Source of the DNA: Mesostigma viride
Taxonomy: Eukaryota > Streptophyta > Mesostigmatophyceae > Mesostigmatales > Mesostigmataceae
DNA length: 63,397 bases
Assembly (NCBI GenBank): GCA_009746045.1
Contig: RPFO01000310.1
Span: forward strand, 2,684,192-2,747,588
Reading direction: 5' to 3'
Both the position numbers and the translations under genes were made by a program. Below the pieces are notes generated by a model. The model saw nothing but the letters and a program-made list of their open reading frames with translations, made no database searches and was not told the DNA's origin. Positions 1 to 11,600 of this stretch are shown here, one piece after another. Positions within the stretch are counted from its first letter, which is position 1; each line of letters begins with the position of its first letter.

Positions 1-3000
1 CCACCCACATCTACGGTGTCGCCAACGTGCTGGCTGCCGCCACGCAGCGGCTCTCCGCGCTCAACACCGCCTCCCAGGGGCCCCTGAAAGAGGTATGGGT
101 GCGCGACTACGACTGCGTTGCTGACGATTTTTTCTCGGGGGTGGGCTACCCGGGGTATAGACACTTGCCCTCTTGCACCCCCTTCCCATTCCCCCTACCC
201 ACCTACGAGGTGCCTACAAACTACACCCTAAACCCTACCAGGTAGATACTTGCTGCTTCCCCTCTTGCTTTCCACAGTCAATAGAATCTGCTGCCTTAGC
301 TTCCTACGGGGTCACGCTGGAATTGTGGTGGAGCCTTGGGGGGGATTGTACAGTGACTGAGAATGTCGCAGCTGTTGGATTACTCAACAAGAGTCTAAGG
401 TGAAGTTGGTCCTGGTGAGCTACGTGGGAAACCTGCTTGGGTTTTTTGGGCTGTATTGATGCAATCATCTATTCAGACGCATAATCTATCATCTGTAGCC
501 TCAGTTTCCATATGGTAATGTGGCGCCGTAGGAGATTTAATCTGCAGGAGGTCAGACGCGCCGCGTTCAATTGCTATAAATTGTAAGAGCAGCTGCTGGG
601 TGCCGATGTCTTGCACCTCTCAGGTGCATTGTTTTTTTATCTCCCTATTATTTAATTGCCTACGCTGTGATGGTTGTGTGCCTGGTTCTTGGCCCGTGAT
701 CTTCAAGCATCGATTCTACGAATTTCGAACGGCCAATGTCAGGACCAGTCACATGAGTGATTCGAGAAGGATTATGTATGGACCGGTACAGTATAGATGG
801 GCCAGTACCACCGTTTCAGTTCCACTTCTGGTGTACAGCCGCCGATGCAACCTGCATACAATGTGCCTGGCCCTTTGCTTTTCAAGTCCCTCACAAGACT
901 CCCTGTGCATCGGATTGTAAGGCATTGGGATTCATTTTGTGGCATCTATCTGCTTGCTCTCTCACTTGCACTCGCACTCGGAATCTTCCTTGTTCCTGCC
1001 CCTTTCCGCTGCTCTCGTGCTGGCGCGTGCAACCAGGCGCTCGGCGAGCTGTATGTACATAGCGGTCAGATGGACAAGGCGCTGGCCATCAACCTTGAGG
1101 TGGGTGGCAGGGTTTGCGGGCGCCTATTGTAAGCACCATGTATGTTTTTCATCAAAGTTTCTATTTAAGCATGTGTGCACTGATGTTACGAAATCAATAT
1201 GCGAATTAATATGACGGCGACTATGTGTTTTATCCATGTGGCATGCACACTGAAGGGCATATGATCCGCCATTGCATTGAGCTGCTGGCCATTCCATTGA
1301 GATGGCTACTGGCCGAGGTGCTCTAGCGCCTGTGCCTGGATGACGCTGTGTTCTAGAGCATGTGTGTAGATTGTGCTGTGTTCTAGAGCATGTGTGTAGA
1401 TTGTGCTGTGTTCTAGAGCATGTGTGTAGATTGTGCTGTGTTCTAGAGCATGTGTGTAGATTGTGCTGTGTTCTAGAGCATGTGTGTAGATAGTGCTGTG
1501 TTCTAGAGCATGTGTGTAGATTGTGCTGTGTTCTAGAGCATGTGTGTAGATTGTGCTGTGTTCTAGAGCATGTGTGTAGATTGTGCTGTGTTCTAGAGCA
1601 TGTGCGTAGATTGTGCTGTGTTCTAGAGCATGTGTGTAGATTGTGCTGTGTTCTAGAGCATGTGTGTAGATTGTGCTGTGTTCTAGAGCATGTGTGTAGA
1701 TTGTGCTGTGTTCTAGAGCATGTGTGTAGATTGTGCTGTGTTCTAGAGCATGTGTGTAGATTGTGCTGTGTTCTAGAGCATGTGTGTAGATTGTGCTGTG
1801 TTCTAGAGCATGTGTGTAGATTGTGCTGTGTTCTAGAGCATGGGTGTAGATTGTGCTGTATTCTAGAGCATGTGTGTAGATTGTGCTGTGTTCTAGAGCA
1901 TGTGTGTAGATTGTGCTGTGTTCTAGAGCATGTGTGTAGATTGTGCTGTGTTCTAGAGCATGGGTGTAGATTGTGCTGTGTTCTAGAGCATGTGTGTAGA
2001 TTGTGCTGTGTTCTAGAGCATGTGTGTAGATTGTGCTGTGTTCTAGAGCATGTGCGTAGATTGTGCTGTGTTCTAGAGCATGTGTGTAGATTGTGCTGTG
2101 TTCTAGAGCATGTGTGTAGATTGTGCTGTGTTCTAGAGCATGTGTGTAGATTGTGCTGTGTTCTAGAGCATGTGCGTAGATTGTGCTGTGTTCTAGAGCA
2201 TGTGTGTAGATTGTGCTGTGTTCTAGAGCATGTGTGTAGATTGTGCTGTGTTCTAGAGCATGTGTGTAGATTGTGCTGTGTTCTAGAGCATGTGTGTAGA
2301 TTGTGCTGTGTTCTAGAGCATGTGTGTAGATTGTGCTGTGTTCTAGAGCATGTGCGTAGATTGTGCTGTGTTCTAGAGCATGTGTGTAGATTGTGCTGTG
2401 TTCTAGAGCATGTGTGTAGATTGTGCTGTGTTCTAGAGCATGTGTGTAGATTGTGCTGTGTTCTAGAGCATGTGTGTAGATTGTGCTGTGTTCTAGAGCA
2501 TGTGTGTAGATTGTGCTGTGTTCTAGAGCATGTGCGTAGATTGTGCTGTGTTCTAGAGCATGTGCGTAGATTGTGCTGTGTTCTAGAGCATGTGTGTAGA
2601 TTGTGCTGTGTTCTAGAGCATGTGTGTAGATTGTGCTGTGTTCTAGAGCATGTGTGTAGATTGTGCTGTGTTCTAGAGCATGTGTGTAGATTGTGCTGTG
2701 TTCTAGAGCATGTGTGTAGATTGTGCTGTGTTCTAGAGCATGTGTGTAGATTGTGCTGTGTTCTAGAGCATGGGTGTAGATTGTGCTGTGTTCATCTGAT
2801 TGAGCTGGGATCTCTCCTAGGCAGCCCATTGTGTCTCCTTTTGCAAATACCCCGCATGGCCTGTCCATGTGCCTTAAACTTTGCCCTGAGAATTATCTTA
2901 AAAGCACGCAATCAGAATTTTTATATGAGGGCAGGAAAGAACCTGGAGACTGTTACCTACTACAGGAGCAATATGGAGGTGCTCTCTATTAATAGCTTGT

Positions 3001-6000
3001 CGTTTTTTCTTACCTTGTTTCTGGACTAATGAAACCGCGTTGTCGCTCATGAACTTACCTTGTTTCTGGACTAATGAAACCGCGTTGTCGCTCATGAACT
3101 TACCTTGTTTCTGGACTAATGAAACCGCGTTGTCGCTCATGAACTATGCAATACGGTATCGTCCTATGTATTATAGTAAGAGATTATAGTAAGACCGTAC
3201 AGCCTCCAGCGCATGCCCGTGCAGTTTCCAAGTCCATCACGCTTTACCGACAATAAACAGTGATGTGGTGGGATTAACTTAGGTACGATGTGGCTGTGCA
3301 CCAAGACTTGCAGCTGCATCAGCTAGAGTGCATGATTGCACCAGAGTGTGACGCTGTGGTAGTATTGCTTTTGATACTGGCGCATATAACCCCTGTGCTA
3401 TTACTTGCAGCTGCGCAAGACGGACGTGTTCGACTTTGTCATCAAGCACAACCTGTTCGCGGCTGCCAGCAGTAAGGTGAGAGGCTGCTGACCCTATTGC
3501 ACGCATCGTCTGTTGTTTTTGTTGTATGCTTTTGTGCCACTGGGCTATTCCTTTTTGTTATTGCTGTATCATCAAATCATGCACGCAAGGAAGGTGGGAG
3601 AGAGAGCTGTGCCCATGGCTGAGAAACTTAAGCTGAAATCTTTCAGTGGCAATTTGTTATAAATTATTATACATTCATTCTGCTCCCATGCATTTTTTAA
3701 CGTGGGTGCACATTCAAGCCTTGCCACCCCAATCCTCGCCTGCTTTTCTACACACCACATTGTTGCAGGCGTCAGCAACTATTGTGTGCTTTCCTTGTTT
3801 GATACCTATGCGCATGCCGTATGCTACATCAGGCCAAACTTACTGCAATAGACAAATCAATCAATGCAATATACTTACTGCATGAGACCCCTCGCAATGG
3901 GGGTCACCTCCCTTGTGCCTCGTTGCCCTAGCACCCGTTTCCTTCTGTGCAAGGCCTCCCACGCGCCGCCGCCCCTTATTGTCCCTTTTTAACTGGTCCT
4001 GCGAAGTTCTGCACCCATGGCGACGGTACTCTAGCAGCCACTCATGCACCTCCAGTACTGTTCCACCCTTCCTTCGCGCACGCCTTTGTCGCATAATCTT
4101 AGATTCTTCTTATGATCCTCTTATCTTAATTTCATCCCTCTTATCTTTTGAACCCCTTATCTTAGTTACATGTTATGACCCCTTAATCTTAATTTCATCG
4201 CATGAAACCCCCTATCATAATTTCATAGTATTAGTAGGATTACGGCCCCCTTATCTTGATTTCATCTTTTGACCCCCTTATCTTCCTTTCATCTTTTGAG
4301 CCCCGTTGCTACTTGATTCACCTGCGAACCCTTTCAATCCCCTGCCTTGCGCTGTAGGTGGCATCTCTTCATGCAATACACCTGGACGCTGGAGCATGCC
4401 TTCACGCCTTGGGTCTATTCCTTGTGTCTGTGTCTGGCACTCCCTCCATTTCGACATCTATCGTTCACGTCCCTCCCGTATCCCCCCTTCCACTCCTGCT
4501 ACAGACGGTAGCGCCCATGGACATGGGCCTGGAGCGCGCCGCTAATCACCCCAACGATTTTAATTAGGGCCTCTCCGTTCTTAAAATCGTGCTTGTTTTT
4601 ACAGGCGGTAGCACTCATGGACATGGGTCTCGAGCGCGCCGTCTCGCTCATGGTCGAGCACCGCGGCAAGATTAAAGCGGCCGTTGTCGTCCACCAACTG
4701 CAAGCGGGCATCCAGGCGGCGACGCGAGAGGACAAGCCCGATGAGGTGGCGCGTCTGCGGAATTATCTGTACATGTACCTGCACGCGCTGTTTGACAAGG
4801 CGCCCGCGTCATGCACCGAGTTCCACTCGCTTCTGGTAAGGGTTGCTGTCTTGCCAATGTCTTTAACCCCCTGAGTTCCGCTCGCTGTTGGTAAGGATTG
4901 TTGTTTGGCCTATTTCTTTTACGCTTCTTTACTGAGGTGCACTCGCTGCTGGTCGGGGCTGTTGTCGTGTCTGTTCCTGTTCCCCTCTTGTCGGTGGTTC
5001 TGGGTTTGTGTGCAGCTGCTGAATTTTCGGTCCCACGGCCTACTGGTTCTTGATTGTTATCATTCCATCCCTCTCTAGTCGTGGGTCTTGGTTCCCTTTT
5101 TTGGGATGGGGGGGCGGGGGGGGATTTATGGTTTTTACTAATGATTGCGCTCGGTGTGATTTGGGGCCAGTTCCAATGATACTGCAGATACTCCCACTGG
5201 GGCCACGGGGGAGACAATCGTGGCATCCCACGTATAGGCCGCTGCTGACACGTAACAAAATAAAAAAGCATGGTATCATTGCTGCACCAAGCATGTTCCC
5301 ATATGTGGGGAAAGGCACGGCTCATACCGTCTGTTGCTTGCACGCCCTTCTTTTCAATCCTTCGCGCACGGAACCGCAAATCAATAACGCAGCACCCTGT
5401 TTAACGGCAAACTGCCGCCCTATCCATTTTTTTTCCGTCCACAGATCAAGCTGTACGTGAATTCTTATTTGAGTTGGTGCTACAAGCAGTCTGGCGTTGC
5501 GCACATGACGTATCCGTCTTGTACTGCATGGCCATATGTCCTCAGCAACCGTTGAAAGTGGCCCTTTATGCGGCTGCTGTGAACAACCAGCTGGTATTAC
5601 TGTTGTGCTGCATTTCTCGTCTACTGCCATCTTCCCCTCACGTCAAGCTAAATCCGCTGGTGCCGTTTTCAGCGGTTGCTGCAAAATGTGTCTCACTCTC
5701 GTGTTGCATGAATCTCTGTGATGCTGCCACGTGCCCCCCCCCCCCTCCCCCCACAGCTTGAGCTGTATGCCGACTTCAACCAGCCCATGCTGCTCACGCT
5801 GCTGAGCACCAGCCAGCACTACTCACTCGACAAGGTGGGTAGTTTGGATGCAAACTATGAGAGTTGTAGGGAAAGGGCAGTGGTTTAGGTCAGAAATAAT
5901 GTGACTCCTAGGTCGAAATGAACGCGACAATCACGATTACCTGAGCACCAGCCACCATGACGTGCTGGACAAGGTGTGTGCTGACGATGCAGACAATGTG

Positions 6001-8595
6001 AGTGTTAGGGACAAGGTTAAGTGGTGTTGTTCCCTTAGCCTCTCCAATCGCCAGCGCTACTCGCTGGTGACTGTGCCCACTAGACTGAAACTGCAACGGA
6101 ATGACCCACCTTGTCCACTCGGCAAGGTGAATCAGTCCCTCAGCGCTACGCAGAGACTTGGACCGTTGGTAAAAGCTACTGGCTCGCTCATGTGAGCACC
6201 CACCACCACTGCTCAATAGACAAAGTCGGTGAATTGAAGCTGATAGGAAATGCTGGCTGCCCACACAAGTGGCAGATGCCGGGAAGTCGTGGGTAGCATC
6301 TGCGGAGTGTTCAAGGTGGCAAGCCTTGTCCGAGAGATGGTGTCAAGTTTCCCATGTTTTTTCTTTGTCGGTTTATGGTATAGAGGTGGCAGTTTTTGTT
6401 GCTTTGTGGTTGAAATGTTTCATTCTTTGTATGTGCAGGCAAACAGCCGGGCAGGTGCGCAAGAATGGAGTATATTGGATGGAATGCTGGGGGCACCCAT
6501 TAGATGTCTGCTACTGCTTTGCTGTGCGTTCCTTCTTCTCTTCTGGTTTGCAAGCACTTCTTGGGCTATCGCTGTTACCATGGGAACTGTTTTTGTACGT
6601 TGTTGCGTTCGTAGTATCAATGACATGCATTCTGTCACAACGTGACCAGCTCATGTCTTCTTGTCCTCCCCCTGCGGTTCACCCCTCCCCTTTCCCTCCG
6701 CCCTTCCGTGTAGGCGCTGGAGATCTGCCGCGCACGAAAGCTGGCGAACGCCACCGTGTTTGTGCTGGGCCGCGTGGGCAATGGCCGCGAGGCACTGGCA
6801 CTCATCATGGACGAGCTGCAGGATGTGGAGCAGGTATTTGAGGGGGGTGGAAGGGGATAAGGGGGGTACTTGTGGCAAACATCACTTTTTGAGACCTGCG
6901 ATTCCTTGTATGGCCCTCGCGCTCACCATGGATGAGATGCAGTCTGTGAGTTGAATGAGGGGCTGGGTGTAAAGGGGTTTGAACTACAACGGGATTAGTG
7001 AAGGTGATTGTGGGAGACTGAAAGAGACGATGGGCCTTACTAACTTAAGCCAGAAGTGGAAACAAGGGAGACTTCTTGGGAGGCAACAGTTGTTACAGTG
7101 TACCGGCGGACCCCAGTGCCTTGCCTGTTGGTCCACCCGGCAGATCCCAGCTAATCTATATCTACGGTAGTATCTATATTTATTTTCTATCCTGACCCGG
7201 TTCCAAGCTGACTGGCCGTGCCTTCTCGTGCGTGCGACCCCATGCAGCTCGCCATATCATGTGCCATGCAGTCATCGGTCCACGGGGCACGACCAGGTCC
7301 GGGCCGTGGCGCCCGCACTTGCACCTCTAGATGGACCACTCTATACTCCCACCATCCACCACCTTCCCCCCTACACGCATTCATCGAGGAAGTATGCCCA
7401 CGTGACCTGTCGCGTGTCTCAATGAATTGCTGACTCGGTGTGGCATGATACAAGCGATGACAGGTCCACTGTCCCGACCTACCAGAATCCATGATCATCT
7501 ATGTGGCTTTCGAGCAATGGTCAGGTAGCCTGATCTGCAGTTGGACCTATCCATGTTTCCAGGTACCTTTGGTACTAGCGGCACACGGCTCTGCTTGTCG
7601 TTTTACAAATGCAAGCATTCAGCCGAAGAATGAGCAGATTCCCTACGTTTTGAGCACTTCCCGCACTGGCCGCTTGCGATGCTGACTCAATGCAGACGGT
7701 GGTGTGGGCATTACTTCACCTAGTTCTCATCGCATAGTCACCGTCTTGAGGTTGGTCTTTTTTAGCCCCCATCATCCCATCAATCCCCATTTCTCAAGCA
7801 AAAAAAATAATTCAATCTTACGTAGAGACAGGCCATCCTGTTTCTCAAAAGCGGCCATCCAGCTTGTGGCAGGCCAGCCGGGCAAGGTTCCATCCCCATG
7901 AGCACTGATATGCTGATCAGTTTGCCTGCTTGGCATCCTGTCCCATGCCTTCAACAGGCCATCCAGTTTGTGACGGGCCAGCAGGATGACGAGTTGTGGG
8001 AGGAGCTCATCAGCCGCAGCCTGGCCAACCCGCAGCTGGTGAGTGCCGGCGCCAGTAGCCATGCAGGGGGCTCCCTCATTATGCCGCTAGTCAATGCGCT
8101 GGTGATTAGCGCTACCCTTTGCTGCGGAATAAGCCCAACACAGCCCACAGTTGAGTGGCGTTGCCGCCTTAAGTCCATGTAGGCGGTTAGTCCTTACTGC
8201 TAGCAGTTGCTTGATAGTAGAGGAAGGACCCCATTTTCGGCCCTTTTTGAAACATGGAGCGTTGGGGGGGAAAGGGGATGCAGGGGAGCGGCTGGCTTTC
8301 TGCAGTTCTCTACGGGATACCTTCTAGGGTGGTACCTTCTTGGAAGAATTGCAATAAGCATTCTCATTACAGTATTATGGAAACCGGTTATGGAACCTGT
8401 TTCACCTATGAAAGTCCTAGTCACGTGTCTCCCCACCCCCGCTCGTGCACCTTTTGCCTGGCTGGTTGACCCCAGGTGGGCATGCTGCTGGAGCACATCG
8501 GCGCACACGTGGACCCCCTGCAGGTGCTGCGGCAGGTGCCGCTGGGCATGCCCATCCCCAGGTACGGGCTTGCCTACCCCGTATCCTTCCTCTCC

Positions 8596-8681
<86 letters not shown>

Positions 8682-11600
8682 CTCTCGCGCTCTCGCTCTC
8701 TCTTGCTACCGTGCTCTCGTGCTCTCTTGCTCTCTCGCTCTCCATTTTCCAGCGTACACACACGCACACACACACACATCACACACTCACGCATGCGCAC
8801 ACGCACATGGGTTCGTACTCACACACACCACCATATACACACAGACACACACAGGCACTTTCACACACAGACACAAGTACGCGAGAGAAGGGGTAGGAGT
8901 TTACAATACTTATGGTGTATTCTGACCAAGGTCTAGTAGTATAACTCTTTTGGACCCTAAACCCTGAACTCTAAACCCTAAGCCCCTGGCTCCCTGCCAA
9001 ATACTGTGGCCGCAAGGCTGCAGTACAGCTGAGTAGTTTCATACAGTGTGAAGTCACTGGGTTTGAATGTTGGGGAAGCATTCCTGTGTTATTTATTGAA
9101 TATGTATTTTTCTTAGACTTCTGTTGTGGAACATGGCTTTGGCTCAAAACATCCATCTCACTCAGTTATGAACAATGCTAAAGACATAGGGCCATTTTAA
9201 ATGCATTTTTGGCAATGTGTGAGGTGACCTTTGGGTCTTAATTGTTTTCAACAGATTTATGGCATGGGGAATGGCTGTGACCATTACTAGGCTATGTGTG
9301 TTTCTGTAGAAACCCAAAGAAAGCCCGAAGAAAGTGGGAGTTAGTCTAAGTCTCCTGCTATAGCCTAAGTGGACACGCGTCAGTACCGCACGTACCCAGT
9401 TGGGTACTGGGACGGTACTGGTAGAGTAGACGTGGCATGTCTACGTGGCAGTCCTCAGGATGTGATGAGCCAGTACCTCGGTACCGGGACTGTAGTTGTC
9501 ATGTTAGGTCTGACCAGATCAGGTCGTACCTGATTGGTCAGTCTGTCTCAGATCAGTATGCTCGACCGAGTGAGATGGATGCTTTGAGCCAAAGCCATAG
9601 TCCACAACAGAAGTCTCAGAAAAATAGTAATTCAATAAATAACTCAGGAATGCTTCCCAACTTTCAATCCCAGTGACTTCACACTGTATGAAAACTACTC
9701 AGCTGTCACTGCAGCCTTGCGGCCACAGTATTTGGCAGGGAGCCATGGGCTTAGGGTTTAGAGTTAAGGGTTCAAACTGTATACTCTTGTACCCTACAAC
9801 AGCATCTTACCCATTTTGTTACAGCCGATTGATCTGACAGAGAAGCTAGACCGGGAGAAGCTAGTGCAAGCTAGTCAGGGCGCCCTCCCTTGTTGTGCAT
9901 AGGGATCGAAAGTTCATCGATTGGTACCCAGGTGACGCAATCTACGTGATTATTCATTATTTAATCCTTCTCGCAGTTACCCCATTTCGCAGTTACATTT
10001 CCAACATTCGTCACCCGCACGCGACATGCAGCATGCTGACGCCTGTCACCGTTTCACATGGTGGCACATGGTGGCACATGGGAGCTATTTTGCTAACACT
10101 GCGCACCCCCACCCCATCAAAAAAGAAAGACTGCAGAACGGCCTTGGGTCATGTCAGGTTCCCCTAGCTGCCTGCTAGCTCACGCTGTTGAGAACCTTTC
10201 ACTCATCACCCACAATATGGCAGTGTCGAAATCGTTGCTCTTGTTGTTGCTGTTCTCGCTGTTGTTGCGGTTGTTGCGGTTGTTGCGGTTGTTGCGGTTG
10301 TTGCGGTTGTTGCGGTTGTTGCGGTTGTTGCGGTTGTTGCGGTTGTTGCGGTTGTTGCGGTTGTTGCGGTTGTTGCGGTCGTTGCGGTTGTTGCGGTCGT
10401 TGCGGTCGTTGCGGTCGTTGCGGTCGTTGCGTTGCGGTCGTTACGGTCGTTGCGGTCGTTGCGGTCGTCGCAGTTGTCGCGGTTGTCGCGGTTGTCGCGG
10501 TTGTCGCGGTTGTCGCGGTTGTCGCGGTTGTCGCGGTTGTCGCGGTTGTCGCGGTTGTCGCGGTTGTCGCGGTTGTCGCGGTTGTCGCGGTTGTCGCGGT
10601 TGTCGCGGTTGTCGCGGTTGTCGCGGTTGTCGCGGTTGTCACGGTTGTCGCGGTTGTCGCGGTTGTCGCGGTTGTCGCGGTTGTCGCGGTTGGTGCGGTT
10701 ATTGCGGTTGTCCCTGTTGTCCCTGTTGTCCCTGTTGTCCCTGTTGTCCCTGTTGTCCCTGTTGTCCCTGTTGTCCCTGTTGTCCCTGTCGTCCCTGTCG
10801 TCCCTGTCGTCCGTGTCTGTACTGCCATGTTTGTCAGTACTGCCAAAAGACATGCTGTCCGTGTCGTTATTGTTGGTACTGCCATGTTTTTTTGCATTTA
10901 AGATATATATTCAGTTGTCTGGCACACGTGCCGTGGATGAGGCGTTCGCAGGCTGTTGATTTACTCTGCTGAAGCCCGTCACCCTCGCACTATCGTACCA
11001 ACACCTGTGCCAGCGTCTACGTTACCTACCCCCCAGAGCCTCTGTGGCCCCTTATTGGGGTTAGGCACTTTCTGGTAAAAACATCTCCCCCCCATTCGCC
11101 CAGGCCTTATCTACGTGCTGTCAGCCTTTTTGGTGTCGCTGCTGCTTCTGCTGATGAGGCTGCCGCTGCCCGTGCGATCCCACCCCGACACCTGCACCAA
11201 CAACAACCTGTATATCCCCCCAGGATGCCTCACTTACATGCGTCACTGCCTCACGTACATGCTGTCATTGTTCTTGTTCTTGTTGCTAATCATAACACAC
11301 ACACAACAAGTACAATGATAACCACCGACACCACCAATACCGCCATCACTGCCACCACCACCACCTCCACAACCACAAGCACGACGACAATCACAATCAC
11401 AACCACCACCACGACCACCACCACAGCCACCACAACAACCACAACCACAACCACAACCACAACCACAACCACAACCACAACCACCACAACCACATGCACA
11501 AAAAAAAACTACATCCTCCCGCCAGGCTGCGCGACCGGCTCGTGCGCATCGTCTCCGACTATCGCACCGCCATGTCGCTGCGCCATGGGTGCAACGCCAT

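Noticed and set aside
1306-3029. Two open frames of about 500 codons on both strands
   Set aside because: They come from the 30-bp minisatellite, whose unit is a multiple of three; they lie in a VPS41 intron.
5443-5465. Possible extra VPS41 exon (ACAG then IKLYVN)
   Set aside because: Soon hits an unfavourable frame and no donor follows; the 5757 exon supplies this part of the protein. It may be another exon-edge echo.
10151-10972. Long Leu-, Cys-, Val- and Thr-repeat open frames on both strands
   Set aside because: All are readings of the 9-bp intronic VNTR.
11103-11220. Leu-rich segment as an additional exon or membrane span
   Set aside because: The exon 8 phase joins exactly with 11526 and VPS41 has no such insert.
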